A stretch of 11,322 bases of DNA from Firmicutes bacterium CAG:110 (GTDB lineage Bacteria > Bacillota > Clostridia > Oscillospirales > Oscillospiraceae), in the NCBI GenBank assembly GCA_000434635.1, contig HF988131.1:1-11322 (forward strand). Reading direction: 5' to 3'. The notes under the pieces are model-generated. The model searched no databases. It saw only the letters and a program-made list of their open reading frames with translations, and was not told the DNA's origin. A program made the translations under genes and the position numbers. Positions 1 through 6,585 of this stretch are shown piece by piece; the stretch's first letter is position 1, and the number at the start of each line of letters is the position of its first letter.

Positions 1-81
1 TATCTTCCGTGTGTGAATGGACATGGCCTGACGCAGATTCTGAGGATCGCAGCGCAGGATGTCCGGACATTGCTCAGACAT
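1..81 (-). CDS. 5' end of an unidentified gene (partial)
   Basis: The window holds only the first 27 codons, which read leftwards off the edge. Translation begins MSEQCPDILRC and continues with a segment ending SIHTRKI. The ATG at 81-79 is preceded by AGGAGG (complement of 89-94) at good spacing, which strongly supports a real start. The peptide has two cysteines and no membrane segment or signal peptide. From memory it resembles the N-terminus of a conserved uncharacterised clostridial protein, but I cannot assign a function from 27 residues. It lies downstream of galM on the same strand, 140 bp away. That spacer has a weak promoter candidate, so it could be co-transcribed or independent. 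Confidence 0.6.
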   Translation of the reverse strand, partial: MSEQCPDILRCDPQNLRQAMSIHTRKI

Positions 82-221
82 GGAAACCCCTCCTGATGGC
101 GTGATTTAAGCGAAAATTGCTTATAGGACAGTTTATGCGCCGCCTGTCAGGAAGTGCATAAATTGGAAGCATCGGGGAGGGGACAAGTAATTTAGGGGCA
201 GACGATTTATTCAGAGTTTCC
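82..221. other. intergenic spacer between galM and the left-edge gene
   Basis: This 140-bp gap has no gene. Read on the minus strand it contains the repeat end described separately (198-224). Further on, a CTGACA and a TATAAG hexamer lie about 19 bp apart, a poor promoter candidate for the left-edge gene, and a strong AGGAGG lies just before that gene. No terminator hairpin with a T-run is evident after galM. Confidence 0.4.
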
Positions 222-224
222 TTA
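198..224 (-). repeat. solo end of the foldback repeat, supplying the galM stop codon
   Basis: Read on the minus strand from 224, this 27-nt segment starts TAAGGAA and contains CTCTGAATAAATCG followed by TCTGC. It matches the left end of the 167-bp foldback element at 7960-7986 with a single mismatch. The first three bases are the galM stop codon. The second arm is not visible in the following 120 bp, so this is either a truncated copy or a solo terminus. Confidence 0.7.
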
Positions 225-1247
225 GCTATCCCAGGAGAAGCGGTATACCGTCTCGCTGCGGTAGGTCTCACCGGCACGGGTGATGGGCTGCGGCCAGCAG
301 GGATGGTGGAGACTGTCGGGGTAGAACTGGGTCTCCAGCGCCACGCCGGAGCGTTTGCCGTAGTGTACGCCGCCCTTGCCGGTCTCGTCTAAGAAGTTGC
401 CCGCGTACAGCTGAATGCCCGGGCAGTCGGTGCAGACGCTCATGCTCCTGCCGGAGACCGGGTCAGACAGAGTGGCGCAGGGGTTGCAGAAGACCTCCCA
501 GTTGTGGTCGTAGCCGCCCTGAAGCTTCAGCGGCTCGTAGTCCGCGCCGATGTCCTGCCCGATGGGCTTGGGCGCGCGGAAATCCATGGGGGTTCCGGCC
601 ACCGGACGCAGCTCGCCGGTGGGGATGTTTTCGGCGTCGTCGGGGTTGAAGAAGCGCCCGGGAATGGTGAGCAGCTGCTCCATGGCTCTGCCGGTCCGGT
701 CGTGTCCCGCCAGATTAAAATAGCTGTGGTTGGTGAAATTGAATATGGTGTCCTGATCGCAGGCGGCCTTATAGAGAATGTGGAGCGCTCCATCCGCTTT
801 CAGGGCGTAGGTGACCTGAATGACGGCGTTCCCGGGGAAACCCTGATCGCCGTTGGGGCTGGTAAGCTCCAGCGTGACGGCGCTTTCCGTGTGGGAAACC
901 AGCTTCCACAGCCGGTGGAAGAAAAAGTCCGGGCCGGAGTGGAGGTTGTTGCTGCCCTCATTGGCGGGTATATGGTAGGTTTTGCCGTTCAGATCGAAGG
1001 ATGCGCCCTTGAGCCGATTGGCGTTCCGACCCACGGTTGCGCCGAGACAGGCGCCGTTTCCTGTGCGGTAGCCCTCACAGTCGTCGTAGCCCAGCACCAC
1101 GTCGGCGAGGACGCCGTCCCGGTCGGGGACCAGCAGCGAAACCAGCGTCGCGCCGTAATCTGTGACGGCGGCGGACAGCTTACCACAGGATATTGTGTAG
1201 AGAAAGGTCTCTTCGCCGGAGGGCAAAGTGCCGAAAGATTTTTTCAT
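222..1247 (-). CDS. galM: aldose 1-epimerase (galactose mutarotase)
   Basis: A cytoplasmic enzyme that interconverts the alpha and beta anomers of galactose and glucose, feeding the Leloir pathway. The 341-aa product has the normal family length. Recognisable elements, in order, are GRNANR (73-78, sugar-binding Arg), NLHSG with His103, NFTNHSYFNL with the catalytic-acid candidate His174, GGYDHNW with Asp247, and ALETQFYPDS with the catalytic-base candidate Glu305. These sit where His96, His170, Asp243 and Glu304 lie in the Lactococcus enzyme. The start is the ATG at 1247-1245, because AAAGGAG (complement of 1256-1262) precedes it by 8 nt. The frame stays open 31 codons upstream, but that stretch lacks a ribosome site and overlaps the promoter. 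It is divergent from nrdD, with no other galactose genes in view, so its operon partners are unknown. Its stop codon lies within a repeat end. Confidence 0.93.
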   Translation of the reverse strand: MKKSFGTLPSGEETFLYTISCGKLSAAVTDYGATLVSLLVPDRDGVLADVVLGYDDCEGYRTGNGACLGATVGRNANRLKGASFDLNGKTYHIPANEGSNNLHSGPDFFFHRLWKLVSHTESAVTLELTSPNGDQGFPGNAVIQVTYALKADGALHILYKAACDQDTIFNFTNHSYFNLAGHDRTGRAMEQLLTIPGRFFNPDDAENIPTGELRPVAGTPMDFRAPKPIGQDIGADYEPLKLQGGYDHNWEVFCNPCATLSDPVSGRSMSVCTDCPGIQLYAGNFLDETGKGGVHYGKRSGVALETQFYPDSLHHPCWPQPITRAGETYRSETVYRFSWDS

Positions 1248-1311
1248 GAAAAAGTCTCCTTTCATTTTTGGTCGGGAAAAAAGGGGAATTATGTAAAGAC
1301 CGCTTTTTTGG

Positions 1312-1340
1312 ATTATACTATATTCCGCGGCATATTTCAA
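1312..1340 (-). promoter_or_regulatory. sigma-A-type promoter for galM
   Basis: On the minus strand there is a -35 TTGAAA (complement of 1335-1340), a 17-bp spacer and a perfect -10 TATAAT (complement of 1312-1317). It points at galM, about 65 bp upstream of its ATG. Only one base departs from the consensus. Confidence 0.75.
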
Positions 1341-1424
1341 ACCCTTCTTTTGCGGTTTGCCGGAAAAACGGAACTTTCCCTCTGACCCAGACCGGAAACG
1401 GCAGAAAGAAGAATGGAGAACTTT

Positions 1425-1452
1425 TTGACGTACAAAACAGCAATACTATATT
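1425..1452 (+). promoter_or_regulatory. possible upstream nrdD promoter
   Basis: TTGACG (1425-1430), a 16-bp spacer and TATATT (1447-1452) form a moderate promoter candidate facing nrdD. The -10 lies inside the first NrdR-box-like sequence, so repressor binding there would block it. Confidence 0.4.
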
Positions 1453-1458
1453 TTGTGA
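1443..1458 (+). promoter_or_regulatory. NrdR box 1 (candidate operator)
   Basis: The core CTATATTTTG (1446-1455) fits the known NrdR-box core pattern CWATATWTWG at 9 of 10 positions when compared with CWATATATWG. The flanks are also close to the 16-bp consensus. NrdR is an ATP-cone repressor of ribonucleotide reductase genes and typically binds two boxes about three helical turns apart, as seen here. Confidence 0.7.
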
Positions 1459-1465
1459 TTTACTC

Positions 1466-1493
1466 TTGACAAAACCACAATATATTGTATAAT
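1466..1493 (+). promoter_or_regulatory. main nrdD promoter
   Basis: A consensus -35 TTGACA (1466-1471), a 16-bp spacer and a consensus -10 TATAAT (1488-1493) lie about 50 bp before the nrdD start. The second NrdR box fills the spacer and touches the -10, so repression would be by direct occlusion of RNA polymerase. Confidence 0.8.
1475..1490 (+). promoter_or_regulatory. NrdR box 2 (candidate operator)
   Basis: The core CAATATATTG (1478-1487) is a perfect palindrome and matches the NrdR-box core CWATATATWG at every position. Its core begins exactly 32 bp after that of box 1, the spacing known for tandem NrdR boxes. It lies between the -35 and -10 of the main nrdD promoter. Confidence 0.8.
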
Positions 1494-1543
1494 AGGCCAT
1501 GCACGAATTGATTGAGAAACGGGAACCCAAGGAGGAAAAGCCT

Positions 1544-3766
1544 ATGAAGATTATTAAACGTAACGGTGCGGAAGTCGTTTTCGACATTGATAAGATCATC
1601 ATGGCCGTGACCAAGGCCAATGATGCGGTGGACGAGAAGGTACGTATGACCCCGCTTCAGATCGAGAGAATTTCCCAGAGCGTCCAGATCGCCTGCGAGG
1701 AAATGGGCCGCAGCCCGTCCGTAGAGGAAATTCAGGATCTGGTGGAAAAGGCCATCATGGCCCACGGCGCTTTCGAGGTGGCCAAGGAATATATTACCTA
1801 CCGCTATACCCGCAGCCTTCTGCGTCAGTCCAACACCACGGACGACCGCATCCTCAGCCTGATCGAGTGCAATAACGAGGAAGTCAAGCAGGAGAACGCC
1901 AACAAGAACCCCACCATCAACGCCGTCCAGCGGGACTACATGGCGGGCGAGGTCAGCAAGGACATCACCAGCCGGATCCTGCTTCCCAAGGAAGTGGTGG
2001 ACGCCCACGAGGCCGGCATCATCCATTTCCATGACGCGGACTATTATGCCCAGCATATGCACAACTGCGATCTGGTGAATCTGGAGGACATGCTGCAAAA
2101 CGGCACCGTCATCTCCGGCACCCTGATCGAGAAGCCCCATTCCTTCTCCACCGCCTGCAACATCGCCACCCAGATCATCGCCCAGGTGGCATCCAACCAG
2201 TACGGCGGACAGTCCATTTCCCTGACGCATCTTGCCCCCTTCGTTCAGGTCAGCCGGGAGAAGATCCGCAAGACCGTGGAGCGGGAAATGGCCGCTTTCG
2301 GCGTTGCGCCCGCGGAGGAGACCATCTCCAAGGTGGTGGAAGACCGCCTGCGGGAGGAAGTGCGCCGGGGCGTTCAGACCATCCAGTATCAGGTCGTCAC
2401 CCTGATGACCACCAACGGACAGGCTCCCTTCATCACCGTGTTCATGTACCTCAACGAAGCCAAGAGCGAGCAGGAGAAGAAGGATCTCGCCATGATCATC
2501 GAGGAGACCCTGCGCCAGCGCTACGAGGGCGTGAAGAACGAGAAGGGCGTGTGGATCACCCCCGCCTTCCCCAAGCTCATTTACGTTCTGGAGGAAGACA
2601 ACGTCCGGGATGGGACGCCTTACTGGTACCTGACCCGGCTTGCCGCCCAGTGTACTGCCAAGCGGATGGTTCCCGACTATATCAGCGAAAAGAAGATGCG
2701 GGAGTACAAGCTCTCCAAGGGGGAGACCCCGGGTCACGGAGACGTTTACACCTGCATGGGCTGCCGCAGCTTCCTGACCCCCGACCGTTCCGGCAACGGC
2801 TGGGACAATGTGGCCAGAGCCGGAAACTACGAGCCGGGCAAGCCCAAGTATTACGGCCGGTTCAATCAGGGCGTCGTCACCATCAATCTGGTGGACGTGG
2901 CGCTGTCCTCCGGCCGGGATATGACCAAATTCTGGGAGGTCTTTGAAGACCGTCTGGAACTGTGCCACCGGGCACTGCGGTGCCGTCATGAGCGGCTCAA
3001 GGGCACGCTGTCCGACGCCGCGCCCATCCTGTGGCAGTACGGCGCGCTGGCGCGTCTGCCCAAGGGCGAGCCCATCGACAAGCTGCTCTACGGCGGATAT
3101 TCCACCATCTCTCTGGGCTACGCCGGCCTTTATGAGTGCGTCAAATACATGACCGGCAAGTCCCACACCGACGACGAGGCCAAGCCTTTCGCCCTGTCCG
3201 TGATGCAGAAGATGAACGACAAGTGCCTTCAGTGGAAGACGGCGGAGAATATCGACTATTCCCTGTACGGAACGCCTCTGGAATCCACCACCTACAAGTT
3301 CGCCAAGTGCCTGCAAAAGCGCTTCGGCCTGATCCCCGGCATTACGGACAAGAGCTACATCACCAACTCCTACCACGTCCATGTGACCGAGCCCATCGAC
3401 GCGTTCACCAAGCTGCGCTTCGAGGCAGAGTTCCAGCAGCTGTCCCCCGGCGGCGCTATCAGTTATGTGGAAGTTCCCAACATGCAGAATAACATCGACG
3501 CGGTGCTGGAAGTGATGCAGTTCATTTACGACAACATCATGTACGCCGAGCTGAACACCAAGTCCGACTACTGCCAGGTCTGCGGCTATGACGGCGAGAT
3601 CGAGATCAAGGAGGACGACGGCAAGCTGGTGTGGGTCTGCCCCCAGTGCGGCAACACCGACCAGAACAAGATGAACGTGGCCAGACGAACCTGCGGCTAC
3701 ATCGGCACTCAGTTCTGGAACCAGGGACGCACCCAGGAGATCAAGGATCGGGTTCTGCACCTGTAA
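1544..3766 (+). CDS. nrdD: anaerobic (class III) ribonucleoside-triphosphate reductase
   Basis: An oxygen-sensitive glycyl-radical enzyme that reduces ribonucleoside triphosphates to dNTPs for DNA synthesis without oxygen. The 740-aa product starts with an ATP-cone domain (about residues 1-90, from MKIIKRNG), the allosteric nucleotide sensor. The catalytic barrel follows, including the family signature CMGCRSF (Cys404, Cys407). Near the C-terminus are four zinc-ribbon cysteines (677, 680, 699, 702) and the glycyl-radical loop RRTCGYIG, with Gly718 as the radical site. The ATG at 1544 is chosen because AAGGAGG (1529-1535) lies 8 nt before it. An in-frame ATG 15 codons upstream has no such site and begins right at the promoter. 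Two NrdR-like boxes overlap the promoter. The activase gene nrdG, often adjacent, is not found here; an AT-rich cassette follows instead. Confidence 0.97.
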   Translation: MKIIKRNGAEVVFDIDKIIMAVTKANDAVDEKVRMTPLQIERISQSVQIACEEMGRSPSVEEIQDLVEKAIMAHGAFEVAKEYITYRYTRSLLRQSNTTDDRILSLIECNNEEVKQENANKNPTINAVQRDYMAGEVSKDITSRILLPKEVVDAHEAGIIHFHDADYYAQHMHNCDLVNLEDMLQNGTVISGTLIEKPHSFSTACNIATQIIAQVASNQYGGQSISLTHLAPFVQVSREKIRKTVEREMAAFGVAPAEETISKVVEDRLREEVRRGVQTIQYQVVTLMTTNGQAPFITVFMYLNEAKSEQEKKDLAMIIEETLRQRYEGVKNEKGVWITPAFPKLIYVLEEDNVRDGTPYWYLTRLAAQCTAKRMVPDYISEKKMREYKLSKGETPGHGDVYTCMGCRSFLTPDRSGNGWDNVARAGNYEPGKPKYYGRFNQGVVTINLVDVALSSGRDMTKFWEVFEDRLELCHRALRCRHERLKGTLSDAAPILWQYGALARLPKGEPIDKLLYGGYSTISLGYAGLYECVKYMTGKSHTDDEAKPFALSVMQKMNDKCLQWKTAENIDYSLYGTPLESTTYKFAKCLQKRFGLIPGITDKSYITNSYHVHVTEPIDAFTKLRFEAEFQQLSPGGAISYVEVPNMQNNIDAVLEVMQFIYDNIMYAELNTKSDYCQVCGYDGEIEIKEDDGKLVWVCPQCGNTDQNKMNVARRTCGYIGTQFWNQGRTQEIKDRVLHL

Positions 3767-3774
3767 AAGACCAG

Positions 3775-3813
3775 ATCAGCACGATGGTTCTGACACGGAG
3801 CCATCGTGCTGAT
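3775..3813 (+). terminator. strong hairpin after nrdD (possible terminator)
   Basis: A perfect 13-bp stem: ATCAGCACGATGG (3775-3787) pairs with its exact complement (3801-3813) around a 13-nt loop, beginning 8 nt after the nrdD stop. No proper T-run follows, only scattered Ts, so it may act as a 3'-end stabiliser or a weak or bidirectional terminator rather than a classical one. Confidence 0.55.
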
Positions 3814-3822
3814 TCTGCGTTG

Positions 3823-3851
3823 TGGACATTTTCGTGATTATGTGATACAAT
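3823..3851 (+). promoter_or_regulatory. candidate promoter for the AT-rich cassette gene
   Basis: TGGACA at 3823-3828, a 17-bp spacer and TACAAT at 3846-3851; each hexamer differs from the sigma-A consensus by one base. It would give a leader of roughly 30 nt before the membrane protein gene at 3891. Confidence 0.45.
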
Positions 3852-3890
3852 CAGCCTGACAAATCGGAATTTGAAAGTGAGGTATAATCT

Positions 3891-4283
3891 ATGAAAAAAT
3901 ATAAAATTGCATCATTGCTGATGTTTATACATGGAGCGTTTATGGAAATAGGAGGATGTTTAGCACTCATACCTGTATTTGTTATAGGTAGTGATAAGTT
4001 TGATATAAATCAATATATTTCTTTTATTGTTCCATATTTTAAAGATAACATGAATTTGATGCTTGTAATGGGAGCAATTTACGGAGTTGTAAGAGTTATC
4101 GGTGCAGTTGGATTATGGAAAAATAGAATGTGGGGATTAGTATTATCAGTAATAAATTGTGTAATTACAATGGCTTTAATGATGTTTATGCTACCAGCAG
4201 GAATAATGGATGGAATACTTGCAATTACTGCTTTAATTTTAATCTTGACACAATATTTTGAAAATAAAAAAATTATAGACTAA
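3891..4283 (+). CDS. small four-helix membrane protein of unknown function
   Basis: A 130-aa, very hydrophobic protein with about four predicted membrane spans: residues 6-32, 50-78, 84-105 and 108-124 approximately. It has short charged loops, a KKY start and a basic tail KKIID. The ribosome site GTGAGG (3877-3882) is 8 nt before the ATG. I do not recognise a named family, and there are no catalytic motifs. Base composition is the striking feature. The 60-bp line from 4021 contains 16 G/C bases (27%), against 40 of 60 (67%) in an equivalent line of nrdD (from 2281). Codons end mostly in A or T, unlike every neighbour. This indicates recent acquisition from a low-G+C Firmicute. It may be part of a small mobile cassette with the truncated frame that follows. 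Confidence 0.8.
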   Translation: MKKYKIASLLMFIHGAFMEIGGCLALIPVFVIGSDKFDINQYISFIVPYFKDNMNLMLVMGAIYGVVRVIGAVGLWKNRMWGLVLSVINCVITMALMMFMLPAGIMDGILAITALILILTQYFENKKIID

Positions 4284-4309
4284 AAAATTACAATTTATGA
4301 GGAAGGAAG

Positions 4310-4360
4310 ATGCAAATAAAAGTATTTGATGTAGTAGAATTAAAGAATAAACTCTTTTGA
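4310..4360 (+). pseudogene. 16-codon AT-rich frame, probably a truncated gene start
   Basis: A good ribosome site (GAGGAAGGAAG, directly upstream) leads into an ATG at 4310. The frame runs MQIKVFDVVELKNKLF and stops at 4358. The opening FDVVELKN looks like the start of a small soluble bacterial protein with a compact beta fold (DUF4926-like, from memory), which would normally continue for 60 or more residues. The stop coincides with the place where AT-rich sequence gives way to typical DNA, so it is probably a gene beheaded by the cassette junction. A genuine 16-aa peptide is less likely. Confidence 0.35.
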
Positions 4361-4444
4361 AGCCCTGTGAAACTGCATCATTTTATCAACTGTTTAGGCT
4401 ACCTTGAAACAGGGCAGCCCAGTAAACTTGAAAGGAAGATTATT
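4361..4444 (+). other. spacer at the right border of the AT-rich patch
   Basis: This 84-bp segment of mixed composition joins the truncated frame to the FakA-like gene. GCCCTGT near its left end and ACAGGGC about 40 bp later form a 7-bp inverted repeat that may mark the cassette border. No convincing promoter is seen. Confidence 0.3.
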
Positions 4445-4696
4445 ATGACGGAATTTCGCTATGACACCCAGCTGCTCATTGAGGGGCATGATCTGGATGA
4501 AGACGCCATCAACGACTACTTTGTGGAGCATTTTAGGGGCGACTGTCTGCTGGCAGTGGGCGATGAGGATTTGATCAAAATCCATTTCCATACAAACGAG
4601 CCATGGAAGGTGTTGGAATACTGCGCGTCGCTGGGTGAGATCTACGACATCGTGGTAGAGGACATGGACAGGCAGTCCAGAGGGTTGAAAGGCTGA
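4445..4696 (+). CDS. stand-alone FakA/DAK-phosphatase C-terminal domain protein
   Basis: An 83-aa protein that resembles the end of the FakA/YloV (DegV-partner fatty acid kinase, DAK phosphatase) family. It begins with FRYDTQLLIEG, then the segment GDCLLAVGDEDLIKIHFHTN (residues about 32-51), and ends with GEIYDIVVEDMDRQ. In full-length family members these elements form the last domain of a protein of about 550 aa that begins with a DhaL-type kinase domain. Here the kinase part is absent. The ATG at 4445 has AAAGGAAG just upstream (4431-4438). An in-frame GTG at 4367 has no ribosome site. The clean start and intact domain suggest a real small gene, which databases often label a kinase-related protein, and not simple debris. 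It may bind a ligand or partner, but catalysis is unlikely. It abuts the convergent YitT-like gene with no spacing. Confidence 0.7.
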   Translation: MTEFRYDTQLLIEGHDLDEDAINDYFVEHFRGDCLLAVGDEDLIKIHFHTNEPWKVLEYCASLGEIYDIVVEDMDRQSRGLKG

Positions 4697-5314
4697 TTAA
4701 CCGGCTTCCGGGCGGCCTTTGATCCTCTGCATCAGACCGATCAGCTGCCCCGACAGAATGACCGTCAGCAGGGAATAGCCGATGCGCCGCACGGGAATGT
4801 AGGTCAGGGAAAGCCCCAGCACGATCAGGTCGCTGGTCAGATAAATCCACTGAATGGGGATTTTTGTCAGATGGGAAAGGCTCATGGCAAGGGCGTCGTC
4901 ACCGGTGGTGGCGCCGCCCGCCCGGACGCAAAGTCCGGCGCCGACGCCGATAAACAATGCGCCCACCACGGAGGCCAGAAGGGGAAGGCTCGCGATACCC
5001 GGCCACAGGGGCGGGAACAGCTCGCAGATGGCATAGCTGGCGGAATAGCCGCAGGCGGCGATGGCGGAGTAGGCGATGAAGGACTTGCCCAGCGTTCTCC
5101 ACCCCAGAACGTAGCAGGCGATGTTCAGAACGAAGCTGCTGACGGCAGGGGAAAGCCCAAACCAGTGGTCAAACAGCAGCGTAGCGCCAAGCACGCCGCC
5201 CTCGGTCACGCCGGACAGGGCGTGGATATTGTACATGCCAAAGGCTTGCAGCGCGGAGCTGAGGAAAGCGACGATACAGTTGGTTGTTTTCAGCTTTGGA
5301 AATTTTAACGACAT
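4697..5314 (-). CDS. YitT-family integral membrane protein
   Basis: A 205-aa polytopic membrane protein with five or six hydrophobic spans covering nearly its whole length. The glycine-rich GGATTGDDALAMSLSHLTK (about residues 132-150) and the HALSGVTEGGVLGATLLFDH region near the start are typical of the YitT_membrane (DUF161) family. It lacks the C-terminal DUF2179 domain found in many relatives, so it is a short version. The transport substrate of the family is not established. The start is the ATG at 5314-5312. AAGGAG lies upstream at a rather long 14-nt spacing, and no alternative start codon fits better. A promoter lies immediately before it, so it is transcribed separately from tmcAL. 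Its stop codon is directly adjacent to the stop of the convergent FakA-like gene. Confidence 0.85.
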   Translation of the reverse strand: MSLKFPKLKTTNCIVAFLSSALQAFGMYNIHALSGVTEGGVLGATLLFDHWFGLSPAVSSFVLNIACYVLGWRTLGKSFIAYSAIAACGYSASYAICELFPPLWPGIASLPLLASVVGALFIGVGAGLCVRAGGATTGDDALAMSLSHLTKIPIQWIYLTSDLIVLGLSLTYIPVRRIGYSLLTVILSGQLIGLMQRIKGRPEAG

Positions 5315-5351
5315 TTTTGCGGATTTTTCTCCTTTTGGGTATTTTCCGGAT

Positions 5352-5380
5352 ACAATATCATGAAAAACGGGGAATGTCAA
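5352..5380 (-). promoter_or_regulatory. promoter for the YitT-family gene
   Basis: On the minus strand there is a consensus -35 TTGACA (complement of 5375-5380), a 17-bp spacer and TATTGT (complement of 5352-5357) as the -10. It lies in the 80-bp gap after the tmcAL stop, about 40 bp upstream of the YitT start. Confidence 0.6.
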
Positions 5381-5394
5381 CACGGACCGAGGCG

Positions 5395-6546
5395 TTAGTC
5401 CGACGCAAATGCAATTCTCCGGCGCTGCTCTGCGCCGGGGGCTTCCGGCTGCCCCAGAGCGAACAGTCCGTACAGGTCGCCCCAGCGCTGTTCCAGCGAC
5501 TGATAGGGGTGGGGGACGGTTTCTCCGGCGTTTCGGAAAACGCCGCTTTTTTTGACCGCGCTTAAAATGGCGCGGCCTTTTTCGTTGAAGACCAGCACCC
5601 GGATATAGGGGACGGGGGCGGCGAGTATTTCCGCCGTAATGCCGAGGTAGGCGCACATCATCATCCGGTCAAGGCGGGTGCGGGTGTAGCGCTTGGATTT
5701 GACACTGGTGAGGATGTCCTCCAATGTGGCTTCCCGGCGGCTGGCGTGCATGAATTTGCGCCACAGACCCTCCCCACTGTAGGGCAGGGCTTCAAATTCC
5801 CTGTCGGTCATGGTGCGCAGCCGGGCGAGTACCGCCCGTTCTCCGGCGGCAAGGCTATGCAGGGGCGCGTTTTCAAAAATCGCCCGGGCAGGTTCCGGGA
5901 CGAAGGAACCCCACGCCCCGCCCTCCAGCATGAGACGTCGTACCGCTGTGGCGGAGGGATTTTCCCGGTCGGGCGTCTGGTCATGATACCCACCCTCCCG
6001 GCGGATGGGGAAAGGAGTCATCGGCGACTGCTGGGCAAGAATGGCCTTGCAGTATTCCACGGCCAGAATGTCGTTGGGGCGGCGCAGGATTTCCCCGGAC
6101 AGCCCCATCTGCGCGAGAGCCTCGGCGCGGGCGGCGGGGAAGGACTTGCCGCTGTCCAGTTCCCGGCGAAGAAGGGGAGAAAAGTCCTCCGAAAGCAGCG
6201 CCCGGGCAGTCTCCATCAGAAGCTCTGCTTCGCCGGTTTCCGCGCCGAAGCAAAGGGTGTCGCACAGCTTTGACAGAATGCCCACGCCTCCCGCGGCGAA
6301 CCCCTCGGCGGAGGACAGGCTCACGGTGGTTGGCAGCTCCACCACAAGGTCGGCGCCGCAGGCGACGGCGGCCTTTGCCCGGAGGGTTTTATCCATGACG
6401 GCGGGCGCGCCCCGCTGGACGTAATTGCCGCTCATGGCGCACACAATGGCGGTTTCCCCGCCAAACTCCGCCTTGACCCGGTCGAACTGCTTGCGGTGGC
6501 CTGCATGAAAGGGGTTATATTCGGCAACGATACCAACGGTTTTCAA
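5395..6546 (-). CDS. tmcAL: tRNA(Met) cytidine acetate ligase TmcAL
   Basis: TmcAL (formerly YlbM/DUF795) activates acetate with ATP to form N4-acetylcytidine at wobble position C34 of elongator tRNA-Met, which helps accurate AUG decoding. The 383-aa product opens with GIVAEYNPFHAGH (5-17), the nucleotidyltransferase nucleotide-binding signature. It continues with SGNYVQRGAPA (39-49), a Gly101 in CFGAETG, Asn158 in RRPNDI and Arg182/183 in PFPIRRE, which correspond to the ATP-contact residues of the Bacillus enzyme. Length is slightly below the usual 390-420. The start codon is TTG at 6546-6544, supported by AAGGAGGGAG (complement of 6551-6560) at 7-nt spacing and by the methionine being needed directly before KTVGIV. 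It is divergent from ackA, whose product handles acetate, TmcAL's substrate. Confidence 0.93.
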   Translation of the reverse strand: MKTVGIVAEYNPFHAGHRKQFDRVKAEFGGETAIVCAMSGNYVQRGAPAVMDKTLRAKAAVACGADLVVELPTTVSLSSAEGFAAGGVGILSKLCDTLCFGAETGEAELLMETARALLSEDFSPLLRRELDSGKSFPAARAEALAQMGLSGEILRRPNDILAVEYCKAILAQQSPMTPFPIRREGGYHDQTPDRENPSATAVRRLMLEGGAWGSFVPEPARAIFENAPLHSLAAGERAVLARLRTMTDREFEALPYSGEGLWRKFMHASRREATLEDILTSVKSKRYTRTRLDRMMMCAYLGITAEILAAPVPYIRVLVFNEKGRAILSAVKKSGVFRNAGETVPHPYQSLEQRWGDLYGLFALGQPEAPGAEQRRRIAFASD

Positions 6547-6553
6547 AATTCTC

Positions 6554-6559
6554 CCTCCT
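6554..6559 (-). promoter_or_regulatory. ribosome binding site that fixes the TTG start of tmcAL
   Basis: A perfect AGGAGG on the minus strand lies 7 nt from TTG at 6546-6544. No ATG or GTG in frame nearby would preserve the N-terminal nucleotide-binding motif. Confidence 0.8.
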
Positions 6560-6585
6560 TTTTTTGAAAAAATTCCCTTGAGGGC

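Noticed and set aside
504..1385. A 293-codon plus-strand frame over galM
   Set aside because: It is antisense to galM, lacks motifs and its end runs through the galM promoter.
1460..3760. A 766-codon open frame antisense to nrdD
   Set aside because: It mirrors the codon bias of nrdD on the other strand, reads as low-complexity His/Leu/Gly/Val-rich sequence and has no family motifs. The sense strand carries a complete NrdD with all signatures.
5315..5656. An N-terminal extension of the YitT protein
   Set aside because: It is arginine- and proline-rich, overlaps the 3' part of tmcAL and crosses the promoter. The membrane domain begins at the ATG at 5314.
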